Shown here: positions 36,774-44,405 of the stretch, piece by piece
Numbering within the stretch: the first letter of the stretch is position 1
Layout of the letters: each line of letters opens with the position of its first letter
Source of the DNA: an uncultured Aquimarina sp.
GTDB taxonomy: Bacteria > Bacteroidota > Bacteroidia > Flavobacteriales > Flavobacteriaceae
DNA length: 64,000 nt
Direction of reading: 5' to 3'
Assembly: GCA_947496705.1 (NCBI GenBank)
Contig: CANMDW010000002.1
Span: 620,001-684,000, forward strand
The notes under the pieces: model-generated
What the model saw: the letters and a program-made list of their open reading frames with translations, nothing else
Databases searched by the model: none
What the model was told of the DNA's origin: nothing
Position numbers and translations under genes: made by a program

Positions 36774-37199
36774 ATGTTTAATTACACTAAAATATTACTT
36801 CTTTTTTTTGCACTTGTAGCGTTCTCTGCACGTACTTGTGTAAAGGATACTAATACCTCTGAAATAAAAGACATCCCGGCTCCACTTGAGGCAAAACCAA
36901 AAGAAGTTCCAAAACTATTAACCTCAGATAAGAATTCATTTGAGGAGTGCTCCAAAATTACTCGGGGAGTCCTTATTACACACTGTGGCAGTTGTCATCA
37001 AAGCTCTCTGGAGTCTCACAAAGCAGGCGCTATAGCGTTTTTTGACTTGGATAAAGGCATCAATTGGCATACTTCTTTATCTGAGGACAACCTGCAAGGA
37101 ATTGCCCGGCGCACTCAAAATAAGAGTACTATTACCGAGCAACAAAAAGAAGCCATTGCTGTCTTCTTAAAGTTGAAGGAGTTGCAATTAAAGCAATAG
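36774..37199 (+). CDS. small exported c-type cytochrome-like protein
   Basis: A 141-aa protein with a signal peptide (hydrophobic residues 7-18). One heme-c motif C71-G-S-C74-H75 follows I-T-H, and the distal ligand could be His83 or His98. The proline-rich stretch after the signal peptide would act as a tether. It has the size of a single-heme domain, like those attached to larger enzymes. No electron-transfer partner is encoded nearby. Confidence 0.75.
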   Translation: MFNYTKILLLFFALVAFSARTCVKDTNTSEIKDIPAPLEAKPKEVPKLLTSDKNSFEECSKITRGVLITHCGSCHQSSLESHKAGAIAFFDLDKGINWHTSLSEDNLQGIARRTQNKSTITEQQKEAIAVFLKLKELQLKQ

Positions 37200-37280
37200 A
37201 CTATAAGAAATCAAAGCGAATTAATATTTACCAAATCTTAAATAAGTGTAAGTACTCAAATTTAAACTTTTAGATGGGTT

Positions 37281-37536
37281 CCCCATTCCACACATCTACC
37301 CTGTCTAGCCGCCAGGCAGGCTGGTCGACAGACAGGCATTTACTCATTAGATACTATTGTTCTAAGAAATCGTAAACCGAGAATGGCTTCACTCCCCTCC
37401 TGCTACTTCGACTACACTCAGCACAGGCCGGCTCGTATAATAAGTCTGTCCGCCGTAATATAATGAAGGAGGATGTTACATTACCTTTTTTAAAGGAACT
37501 TTTAGTTCGTGAAGTTTTTGTTATTTTAGAGGAGTT
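37281..37536. repeat. dispersed repeat, family A (longest composite copy)
   Basis: Head CACATCTACCC and CTGTCTAGCCGCC / AGGCAGGCTGG (37290-37325), then ACAGACAGGCATTTACTC. The middle block AAGAAATCGTAAACCGAG...TTCACTCCCCTCCTGC is shared with 41461-41500, and CGTATAATAAGTCTGTCCGC is shared with 5470. The tail GGAGGATGTTACATTACC...TTTTAGAGGAGTT is shared with 7561-7630. It appears to contain all modules of the family in order. Confidence 0.75.
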
Positions 37537-37624
37537 TGGATAATTCATAAAACACAAGATGACATTCCTCAGGAATTATAAGTGCTGTATCTAGTATATT
37601 GCCCAAAAATATAACTCTAAAACA

Positions 37625-37726
37625 ATGGAACAATTAGTAAACCTAGGCATCTTTTTGGCCTGTTTGGGCATCTTTTTTGCGGGTATCGCATGTTTATGGT
37701 GGTGCTCCTTGTATGCCAAAAAATGA
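37625..37726 (+). CDS. possible 33-aa single-membrane-segment peptide
   Basis: An ATG-to-TGA frame encoding M-E-Q-L-V-N-L-G-I-F-L-A-C-L-G-I, then more hydrophobic residues, W-W-C-S-L-Y-A-K-K-stop. It has a clean transmembrane profile with a basic end, typical of small membrane proteins that stabilise larger complexes. No strong ribosome-binding site is visible. It could equally be chance. Confidence 0.35.
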   Translation: MEQLVNLGIFLACLGIFFAGIACLWWCSLYAKK

Positions 37727-38023
37727 CTGTTATCTTTAATACACTGGCTCATTAGAAAGCTTTTTAATAAACTGTAGTGAGATATGACTGGTGAGTGTAT
37801 AAGCCGGTTTACCTACCATAGGTTGGCATAGCCAGGAAGATTAATGGGTTAATGAGTTATGAGAATTTTAAGTCAGGATGACCGTTGTCTGGTGCTGCCT
37901 AACCAACTCCTTCTCTGAGATTTGGTGTTTTTTATAGAACCCTGTTGGGGTGAATCAAGCTATCAAAAGATTTCTTTTAAGGTACCTCCTTCCATAAGTA
38001 CAAAGGATGACCCCCCAACAGCA

Positions 38024-38054
38024 GAAAAGCAACCTTATCAAAAGATTGCTTTTC
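38024..38054 (-). terminator. hairpin after the 266-aa protein gene
   Basis: GAAAAGCAA / TTGCTTTTC with a 13-nt loop, about 55 bp beyond the stop of the minus-strand gene. Confidence 0.5.
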
Positions 38055-38107
38055 CCCATCATAAAACCAAGTTTCTAAAAACTTGTGCTGTATTACGGTA
38101 CTCCCAG

Positions 38108-38908
38108 TTAGGTAACCCGTACAATTTTCATGGCATTGGCACCTCCCAATTCATAAAAGCGGGTATTGATCTGCTGGTAAAACAGGATCCCAATGGCAAT
38201 CACCACACCCGCGGTACGGGGTAATGCTTTTGCCAAGCCCAGGTCGATAAAAAAGGTCGTGTCCTCCCCTACGGTGCCGCCCAGCGTAATTTCACGGCTA
38301 TAGGCAATACCATGGGTTTCATTTTCTGCCGGGTGCATGGCTTCATACAGGTTTTGAGCTCTGTTAAAACGATAATCGCTCAACACCGTGGCCGCCAAGA
38401 CCAGCTGGCAATGAGTAGCCCCTACTCCTTCAGTAATAAAACTGTCGGTATCAAAATCGGGTACCACCCAGGTGATGGTATTGCGATTGTTGTCTACCAC
38501 AGGCAACTCATACGCTGCATAAAAGATGCTACTCAACGGCAGGCTATTGTTGAATTCAAAATTCTCTAAAAATCCGCTGTGGTTCACAATTTCAAAATTG
38601 CGTTGCCCCCGGGTTCCCGAACCAAAGGAGTTGATGCGTTTCATTACCCCGGTAATTCTGGGAACTACGGTGTTGTCGCTTACTCTTTTTAGTATCGGGC
38701 CATAACCCATACGCAGGGCTTTACCTACGGTAGCCGAGCCACCGAACTCTTTCATATTCTCCCGGGTTTGCTTAAATGCCGGGTCTCTTTCAATACGGTC
38801 TTTATCGATACCTCCGGTTGTACGGATGATATCTTTCCCGTTCTTTTGATAAAAGGTAAGTCCTCCCAACGAACCTTGTATCTTAATAAAACTTTTTTGT
38901 TTTGCCAT
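38108..38908 (-). CDS. conserved-looking 266-aa protein of unknown function
   Basis: A soluble 266-aa protein without a signal peptide. The N-terminus is Gly/Lys-rich (K-I-Q-G-S-L-G-G-L-T-F-Y-Q-K-N-G-K), followed by a basic helical stretch through residue ~95 and then a beta-rich half (I-T-W-V-V-P-D-F-D, H-C-Q-L-V-L-A-A-T, R-E-I-T-L-G-G-T-V). I believe similar proteins starting with this Gly-rich segment occur in other Flavobacteriaceae, but I cannot name a family or function. Its GC content is higher than the local average, and it stands alone among repeats and an insertion sequence, so transfer is plausible. Confidence 0.7.
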   Translation of the reverse strand: MAKQKSFIKIQGSLGGLTFYQKNGKDIIRTTGGIDKDRIERDPAFKQTRENMKEFGGSATVGKALRMGYGPILKRVSDNTVVPRITGVMKRINSFGSGTRGQRNFEIVNHSGFLENFEFNNSLPLSSIFYAAYELPVVDNNRNTITWVVPDFDTDSFITEGVGATHCQLVLAATVLSDYRFNRAQNLYEAMHPAENETHGIAYSREITLGGTVGEDTTFFIDLGLAKALPRTAGVVIAIGILFYQQINTRFYELGGANAMKIVRVT

Positions 38909-39219
38909 GTTGTTAAGGCATTATAAATTTGAAAGGGATCTATGACCGGTATAGACATCCCCTGCAAATTCTGATGAAACATTCGTTTACCATGCATTGC
39001 AAACGCTCACTAACCAATGGCCTTGGTGTGCTATAAAGTTTTTAGAAAAGTAATATGATGGGTCGTTACCGGGTGTGCTGCCAACGGGTGGAGCATCCCA
39101 ATATCGTAATAACTAATATCAAATATGATACCATAAAATGTTTATTCTTAAAATTTTAACAATTTTACAGCAGTTTTTTCGGGTTTTGATGCACTACCAT
39201 GACTTAAGTAAGCTTATAT

Positions 39220-39261
39220 ATGAAGTAACTATGAAGTAAACATGAAGTAAGGGTGAAGGAA
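39220..39261. repeat. 11-bp tandem repeats ATGAAGTAA
   Basis: ATGAAGTAA at 39220, 39231 and 39242, and a degenerate GTGAAGGAA at 39253, spaced exactly 11 bp apart (one helical turn). This is the layout of an iteron or regulator-binding array, or a simple repeat. Confidence 0.6.
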
Positions 39262-39272
39262 AGACGGGGATA

Positions 39273-39309
39273 AATGCCTGTCTACCGACAGGTAGATGTG
39301 TTGAATGAG
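39273..39309. repeat. dispersed repeat, family A head (inverse orientation)
   Basis: Read on the minus strand: CTCATTCAACACATCTACC, then TGTCGGTAGACAGGCATT. This matches the heads at 7476 and 41379. The inner part TGCCTGTC / GACAGGTA can form a hairpin. Confidence 0.7.
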
Positions 39310-39412
39310 TTTGGGAGTATGTGAACGTGTGAGTTATGAGTATCTCCCCCGCTTTCTAGCGTGTTTTCCGATGATATAACATGGATAGTGGCTATATTAA
39401 TAGGGAACAAAA

Positions 39413-39558
39413 GGAAGGGTTATTCCAGACCTTGTTTAACACTGGTGCAATTAAGCCCTTTTGTGAGTATAGGCATACATGCTTTTAACGTTTCGAATGG
39501 AGGCCAAGACCCCTTATAATAGCTTAAAAAACATAAGGCATGTTGGTATAGCCCTTCC
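39413..39558 (+). ncRNA. candidate IS110 bridge RNA region
   Basis: The ~150 bases before the IS110 gene form nested complementary segments: GGAAGGG (39413-39419) with CCCTTCC (39552-39558), ACATGC (39477-39482) with GCATGT (39538-39543), and TTTTAA (39483-39488) with TTAAAA (39524-39529). Some IS110-family elements encode a structured bridge RNA of comparable length in the 5' non-coding end, which guides target choice. Position and nesting fit, but the stems are short and some could be chance. Confidence 0.4.
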
Positions 39559-39575
39559 TTATAAAACGTAATATT

Positions 39576-40880
39576 ATGACAAATATACTAAATCCGATGG
39601 CAGCAGGGATAGATATTTCTTCCCTAGACCATTATGTTGCAGTTTCGAAACAACTTTATCCTGGAGGTGTACGTGTTTTCAAAGGCTTTACCGAGGATCT
39701 TCACAAGCTTGCAAAGTGGTTGGTATCGTTGAAGGTAAAAACGGTGGCCATGGAATCCACCGGTGTGTATTGGTACCATCTCTATACCATATTACTGGAT
39801 TATGGGCTTGAGGTTTACTTGGTCAACGCCAGGGCAGTGAAGAATGTTCCGGGTCGTAAGAGTGACGTAAGTGATGCTCAATGGTTACAGCACCTTCATG
39901 CCTGCGGGCTGCTCAATGCCAGTTTCCAGCCTGACAATCTAACCCGCAGCTTACGCAGCTATGTGCGGGAGCGGAAGAACATCATCAGGGAGCTGTCCCG
40001 GCAGACCCAGCGTATGCAAAAAGCCTTGGAACAGATGAACATCAAGCTTGCTAAGGTGATCAACGACATACAGGGAAAGACTGGGCGGCTGATCATTGAG
40101 GACATCCTTGCTGGCCAGCGCGACCCTGAAAAACTGGTAAGCCACCGCGACAGACGTATCAAGGTAAGCCATAAGGTACTGCTAAAGAGCCTGGAAGGCA
40201 ATTGGAGGGAGGAACATCTCTTCTGCCTGCGACAGGCCTATGCTCATTACAATTTTCTGACAAGTCAACTCAACGACTGTGACCTTGCTATAGAAAAGGC
40301 CATAGAGCAGATGGAAAAGGATGGAAAAGCCACCGACACCCTTGCCAGAGACAGGGTATATAAAAACCAGCCCGGTTTCAACGCTAAGCAGCACCTCTAC
40401 CAGGTACTGGGAACAGACGTAACAAAGATTTGGGGGCTGAAAAGCGTAACAGCACTAACAATTTTCTCAGAGACTGGCCCAGATCTGAAGGGGAAGTTTC
40501 CTAGTGAAAAACAGTTCCTCTCTTGGCTCAATGTGGTGCCCAACAACAAAAGTAGCGGTGGAAAACTACTCTCAAGCAGGGTGCCGAAAAAGAAAAACCG
40601 GGCAGGACAAGCTTTAAGAGAGGCAGCCAACGGACTCTGGAATGCAAAAAACCCTCTGGGAGAATACCTTAGAAAGAAAAAGGCCAGGTCTGGAGCAGGA
40701 AAGGTCATTGTAGCCACTGCAAGAAAAATAGCAGTAATCTATTACAAAATGGTAACTGAAAAAGTAGCTTTCGATCCAGGGATCATGATTAACGATCAAA
40801 GAATATATTGGAGAAAAAAACTTGATTCGCTTGAAAAAACCAAACTAAAGATAGAATTACAACTTTATAATTATCAATAG
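39576..40880 (+). CDS. IS110-family transposase
   Basis: A 434-aa DEDD recombinase. The N-terminal RuvC-like domain carries D13 (G-I-D-I-S), E60 (A-M-E-S-T-G-V-Y-W), D97 and D100 (K-S-D-V-S-D-A). A helical middle follows, then the C-terminal Transposase_20 domain with Gly-rich N-K-S-S-G-G-K, whose Ser326/327 is the likely attacking serine. The length is normal and the frame intact, so it may be active. IS110 elements lack terminal inverted repeats, so the element's ends could not be fixed. The gene is more GC-rich than its surroundings, as expected of a recent arrival. Confidence 0.93.
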   Translation: MTNILNPMAAGIDISSLDHYVAVSKQLYPGGVRVFKGFTEDLHKLAKWLVSLKVKTVAMESTGVYWYHLYTILLDYGLEVYLVNARAVKNVPGRKSDVSDAQWLQHLHACGLLNASFQPDNLTRSLRSYVRERKNIIRELSRQTQRMQKALEQMNIKLAKVINDIQGKTGRLIIEDILAGQRDPEKLVSHRDRRIKVSHKVLLKSLEGNWREEHLFCLRQAYAHYNFLTSQLNDCDLAIEKAIEQMEKDGKATDTLARDRVYKNQPGFNAKQHLYQVLGTDVTKIWGLKSVTALTIFSETGPDLKGKFPSEKQFLSWLNVVPNNKSSGGKLLSSRVPKKKNRAGQALREAANGLWNAKNPLGEYLRKKKARSGAGKVIVATARKIAVIYYKMVTEKVAFDPGIMINDQRIYWRKKLDSLEKTKLKIELQLYNYQ

Positions 40881-41012
40881 AATAGAGAGGTTGTTATATA
40901 ATAGTTGTAGCTATAGTTATACTGCTCAAAAAAGGCTTCATTAGGACACAACCCGCCTGGCATACCATTTAGATCTTGCTTAAAAACAAAAAAGTTCAAA
41001 TGAGTTCAATAA

Positions 41013-41042
41013 AAAAAGCCCATCACTAGTGATGGGCTTTTT
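41013..41042. terminator. bidirectional intrinsic terminator
   Basis: A 30-bp palindrome built on AAAAAGCCCATCACT / AGTGATGGGCTTTTT, with a T run on each strand, between the IS110 gene and the convergent cold-shock gene (stop at 41065). Confidence 0.9.
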
Positions 41043-41064
41043 ATTAAACTTGAAAGTATATGTA

Positions 41065-41256
41065 TTAGATAACTTTTACGTTCACTGCATTTAATCCTTT
41101 GTTGCCTTCTTGTAGATCAAACTCGACTGCGTCGCCTTCACGAACTTCGTCTACCAATCCAGAAATGTGTACAAAGTGATCCTTGTTAGCACCTTCTTCA
41201 GTGATAAATCCAAAACCTTTAGCTTCATTGAAGAATTTTACTGTTCCTTTATTCAT
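41065..41256 (-). CDS. cspA: cold-shock protein (CspA family)
   Basis: A 63-aa single cold-shock domain: G-T-V-K-F-F-N-E-A-K-G-F-G-F-I (RNP1) and H-F-V-H-I (RNP2), ending with N-V-K-V-I. It binds single-stranded RNA/DNA and melts mRNA structure. The length is normal for Bacteroidota Csp proteins. It is a single-gene unit with a strong terminator. Confidence 0.95.
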   Translation of the reverse strand: MNKGTVKFFNEAKGFGFITEEGANKDHFVHISGLVDEVREGDAVEFDLQEGNKGLNAVNVKVI

Positions 41257-41378
41257 TGTAATGTAATTAAAATTATTATACTATTTGAACCGCAAAGATG
41301 ATGCCATTTTTTTGATATACAACACATTAATTGACTTATTTTCAATTTATTAATAAATTTACTTGCCAGATATCCCAA

Positions 41379-41500
41379 TCTCATTCAACACATCTGCCCT
41401 GTCTAGCCGCCAGGCAGGCTGGTCGTTAGACAGGTATTTACTCATTTACTAATATTGTTTTAAGAAATCGTGAACCAAAAATGGTTTCACTCCCCTCTTG
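41379..41500. repeat. dispersed repeat, family A
   Basis: CTCATTCAACACATCTGCC, then CTGTCTAGCCGCC / AGGCAGGCTGG, TAGACAGGTATTTACTC, and the block AAGAAATCGTGAACC...TTCACTCCCCTCTTGC. It shares its order and most bases with 37281-37403. Confidence 0.75.
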
Positions 41501-41560
41501 CCTCAGCATTGTTGGCATGGCATAACGCAGAACACCTGCCTGTAAAACAAGCGGGTGAAA

Positions 41561-41585
41561 AAAGAGACCGTCTTTTCAGACGGCC
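41561..41585 (-). terminator. intrinsic terminator of the Cys-rich peptide gene
   Basis: GACCGTCT / AGACGGCC hairpin with a 4-nt loop (one mismatch). On the minus strand it is followed by a TTTTTT run. It lies about 45 bp past the stop of the small peptide gene. Confidence 0.75.
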
Positions 41586-41627
41586 TTGTTTAAAATTTTA
41601 ATTTCTTAAGATTGAATTCGAAAAATG

Positions 41628-41795
41628 TTAGCAGATATATAAACCACTCCAAGGGTCAAAACAACACACCTTAACACCGTTTACGAATATAAATGATCCA
41701 TCTCCACCGCAACTGCTGGAGCCCGCAGCAATACTTTTTTGCTCCTTTTTAGATAGCTCTTGAGCCCCTTCTACATTTAAAAGTGTTTTTTTCAT
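41628..41795 (-). CDS. leader-type Cys-rich peptide (bacteriocin/RiPP-like precursor)
   Basis: 55 aa from the ATG at 41795; a longer frame to 41864 adds 23 residues that look unrelated. The N-terminal half resembles the short leader of Bacteroidota peptide precursors: M-K-K-T-L-L-N, then L-S-K-K-E-Q-K-S-I-A-A-G, where the family usually ends in G-G. The 27-residue tail is Ser/Gly/Cys-rich with four cysteines (S-S-C-G-G, V-C-C-F, Y-I-C). This suggests a peptide cleaved and exported by a C39-type peptidase transporter, with disulfides or modifications. No such transporter or modifying enzyme is nearby, so function is uncertain. A good terminator follows. Confidence 0.6.
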   Translation of the reverse strand: MKKTLLNVEGAQELSKKEQKSIAAGSSSCGGDGSFIFVNGVKVCCFDPWSGLYIC

Positions 41796-41970
41796 AATTA
41801 AGCATTTTAGGTTAAAAATATATGAGAATAAATTTAATGATTTTTTTACATTATCTAAGGACATTAACTAAATTTAATAAACCATTACAAACATATATTA
41901 AGCTTCTCCTCCCTCCTTGCATTTCTACTTTATTAAGTATCCATTATAATCCACGTATAAAGGCCGTTAA

Positions 41971-42077
41971 TATGCTATTCAAAAAACATCGTATCATCGA
42001 TTAAAAGCCCTAAATTTCTACCCTGCAGCAGGCAAGCTGGCATACCCTTCAGACAGGCATGCTAACAGAAAAAAGTT
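41971..42077. repeat. intergenic sequence shared with 48368, interrupted by a family A insert
   Basis: TATGCTATTCAAAAAACA, TATCATCGATTAAAAGCCC and TAAATT are followed by about 45 bp of GC-rich sequence (CTACCCTGCAGCAGGC...CAGACAGGCAT, about 42018-42060) and then GCTAACAGAAAAAAGTT. The copy at 48368-48433, in inverse orientation, has the same flanks joined directly. Confidence 0.8.
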
Positions 42078-43377
42078 AAGAAGAGTTCAATCTTTTACTA
42101 TAGGAATTATCAAATGTAAAGACTAAAAAACCTAAGACAAGATTAAGAAGCCCAAGGCCCGTTTCTAGCGGTTTGGCATATACTAAGTAAAGTAGTACCC
42201 AAAAACTAAGTACCAGAAAAATGAGTTGTGGAATTGGAAAAAGAGGGCTTCTAAAACCTGTTTTTACTATATTCTTTCGTCTTACTACAAATACTCCGGC
42301 TACGGTTAATGCCGCAAACAATTGTAGTACAAAACCGCTGTAGATCAATACTTGCTCAAAAGTTCCGGTTACTAATAGCATAAGTGTTATGGTAGTTTGA
42401 AGCCAAATTGCGCGAATCGGAACTTGTTTTTTTGTCTTTATAGAAAACCACCTCCATAGTTTATGATCCTCTGCCAAAGCCTGTGTTACTCGAGGACCTA
42501 CCCATACCATGGCACTTATACACGACAGGAGCATTAGCGCTATACCAAAACTGAGCAATGCTCCTCCTTCTTCTCCAAAAAGGGAAATAGCCGTAATTTG
42601 TCCAATTTCTAATTGTCCTCTAATAGCTTCCAGTGGATTTTGTTTTAAGAATACGAAGTTTAATAATACGTAAAGTATGCTTACCACAGTAGTACCCAAT
42701 AGCAGTGCCCTCGGTAAATTTTTACGACTCTCCCGGATTTCGTCTACAATATAGGCTGCGGCATTCCATCCGGAATATGAAAAGGTAACATATACAAATG
42801 ATACCGCAAAAGCCGGAAGAACCAGTTCCTCTTTCCAGCTGAGATCCCATAGATATGCCGATGCTGCAGGGGTCTTTGTAAGCCCAAAATAGATCAATAT
42901 CAAAATTAAGAAGACCTTTAGTAAGGTCGTGATATTTTGTAATATGCTACTTCTTTTGATACTAAGCGAATGAAAAAAACTGATGATCACAATAGTACTT
43001 AAGGCCAAAACCATACTGGGAACTCCCAGATAGGGAGCAATGTATTTCCCCAATGCCATTGCAGAGAGTGCTACAGGCGCAGAAAACCCAATGGTAAGGG
43101 ACACCCATCCAGATAAATATCCTAATACGGGATGAAATGCTTTGGAAAGGAAATGATACTCTCCGCCCGAGCGTACCCAATAGGTTCCGAGTTCTGCATA
43201 GCTCAAGGCACCGCATAGAGCCATCAATGCACCTAATGACCACAAAATAATAATGGACCAGGTATTTACCGTATCCACCAACTGGAACCCTAAACTTGTA
43301 AAGATACCAGCACCTATCATATTCGCAACAACAATGGTCGTTGCTGTAAAAAAACCTATAGAATTAGCCCTGGCCAT
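42076..43377 (-). CDS. APC-family amino-acid permease
   Basis: A 433-aa inner-membrane transporter with about 12 hydrophobic segments. The N-terminal segment has the APC signature M-I-G-A-G-I-F-T-S-L-G, followed by G-A-L-M-A-L-C-G-A-L-S-Y-A-E-L-G, and S-Y-S-G-W-N-A-A-A-Y in segment 6. This is the amino acid/polyamine/organocation superfamily, probably an amino-acid exchanger or proton symporter. The substrate cannot be told. It is a single gene between the small peptide and the methyltransferase. Confidence 0.9.
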   Translation of the reverse strand: MARANSIGFFTATTIVVANMIGAGIFTSLGFQLVDTVNTWSIIILWSLGALMALCGALSYAELGTYWVRSGGEYHFLSKAFHPVLGYLSGWVSLTIGFSAPVALSAMALGKYIAPYLGVPSMVLALSTIVIISFFHSLSIKRSSILQNITTLLKVFLILILIYFGLTKTPAASAYLWDLSWKEELVLPAFAVSFVYVTFSYSGWNAAAYIVDEIRESRKNLPRALLLGTTVVSILYVLLNFVFLKQNPLEAIRGQLEIGQITAISLFGEEGGALLSFGIALMLLSCISAMVWVGPRVTQALAEDHKLWRWFSIKTKKQVPIRAIWLQTTITLMLLVTGTFEQVLIYSGFVLQLFAALTVAGVFVVRRKNIVKTGFRSPLFPIPQLIFLVLSFWVLLYLVYAKPLETGLGLLNLVLGFLVFTFDNSYSKRLNSS

Positions 43378-43462
43378 TGATATAAATAGAAATATTTGAT
43401 TTTTTTATTCGTAACATATGACTTAAAGGGTTTTTATTAGCTTTTACATACACACTCATAGT

Positions 43463-43480
43463 TAGTGTCTGGTCGGAAAT
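43463..43480. repeat. 18-bp motif shared with 28557
   Basis: TAGTGTCTGGTCGGAAAT is the exact reverse complement of 28557-28574. It lies 20 bp past the methyltransferase stop codon. Confidence 0.6.
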
Positions 43481-43500
43481 GTATCATTCCTCATAAAATC

Positions 43501-44220
43501 TTATGGAATCTTTTTATGTTCTCGATTCTTCTCATTCTCTCTTGTAAAAGGCACAAAGCGAACAGGGATCAGGTTTTTGGTTATGATTTTATTTTCCGTT
43601 TTCTTGATCAAAACCAATTGTCGAACCGAATTATTGGGGCCTACAGGGATGATCATTCGTCCTCCATTTTTTAACTGATCAATTACTGGTTGAGGAATGG
43701 CTTCTGCTCCTGCCGTTACTATAATAGCGTCAAAAGGTGCTTTTATCGGCCAACCGTGATAGCCATCACCCCATTTTACGTTAACATTGGTGTAGCCCAA
43801 CTCTTGCAATCGATCTTTGGCTGTCATAGCTAGATTCTTAACAATTTCAATAGTATATACTGAATCTACAATTTTTGCCAGTACCGCTGCCTGATATCCT
43901 GAGCCTGTACCTATTTCTAATACCTTATCTGTGGATTTTAGCCTTAACTCTTGTGTCATAAAAGCTACAATATATGGCTGAGAAATGGTTTGACCATTGC
44001 CAATAGGTAAAGGGGCATCAATATACGCTTGCGATTTCATGTTTTGGGGTACAAACAGATGTCTTGGAACATTTGACATGGCATGAAGTGTAGCGCGATC
44101 TTTTATATCTCTGGCTTTTAACTGCGTCTTTACCATTTGCTCCCTTTTGGCCGCATAATCCACTTGACCAAAGCCAGTCAAATAAACAAAACATAGTATG
44201 GTGATGATAATTCTGCTCAC
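43501..44220 (-). CDS. pcm: protein-L-isoaspartate O-methyltransferase, exported form
   Basis: A 239-aa enzyme that methylates L-isoaspartyl residues using S-adenosylmethionine to start repair of aged proteins. The family signature is present: R-H-L-F-V-P near 53-58, P-L-P-I-G-N-G-Q-T-I-S-Q-P near 70-82, and the SAM-binding V-L-E-I-G-T-G-S-G-Y-Q (100-110). Unlike cytosolic Pcm it carries an N-terminal signal peptide (residues 1-19, ending G-F-G-Q), so it should be periplasmic. SAM supply there is a puzzle, unless the segment is an uncleaved anchor. Confidence 0.9.
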   Translation of the reverse strand: MSRIIITILCFVYLTGFGQVDYAAKREQMVKTQLKARDIKDRATLHAMSNVPRHLFVPQNMKSQAYIDAPLPIGNGQTISQPYIVAFMTQELRLKSTDKVLEIGTGSGYQAAVLAKIVDSVYTIEIVKNLAMTAKDRLQELGYTNVNVKWGDGYHGWPIKAPFDAIIVTAGAEAIPQPVIDQLKNGGRMIIPVGPNNSVRQLVLIKKTENKIITKNLIPVRFVPFTRENEKNREHKKIP

Positions 44221-44405
44221 TACTTAGGAATACTAATCATAACTCCACTGATTGAGGATAAGTTACGACAATACTGCCAAAAACTTGAAGATTTTAATAA
44301 ACTTTAATACCCACCATGCGGTAGAATTCATCCTTAAAGCGGTAACCAACACAAATATTGGTGTTTTAGAAATTTCCTTACTCTCCTATTCCTTCGGTAA
44401 GCCTA

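Larger units (their letters stand above)
37200..38107. other. 900-bp repeat-rich gap
   Basis: Holds the composite family A repeat (37281-37536), a possible 33-aa membrane peptide (37625-37726) and the hairpin at 38024-38054. The stretch 37730-38020 shows nothing recognisable beyond a weak GTTGGGG...CCCCCCAAC pairing. Confidence 0.5.
38909..39412. other. intergenic region with short tandem repeats
   Basis: Upstream region of the 266-aa protein gene. It contains a run of 11-bp repeats of ATGAAGTAA (39220-39261) and a family A fragment (39273-39309). No gene was found. Confidence 0.5.
41257..41627. other. repeat-bearing gap
   Basis: Contains the csp promoter region, a family A repeat (41379-41500) and the terminator of the small Cys-rich peptide gene (41561-41585). 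No gene was found. Confidence 0.5.

Noticed and set aside
39220..39261. short regular repeats as a CRISPR array
   Set aside because: Period is 11 bp with 9-bp repeats, far too short for a CRISPR array, and no cas genes are present.
41822..42004. 60-aa plus-strand open frame
   Set aside because: It ends inside the repeated intergenic sequence that is also found, non-coding, at 48368.
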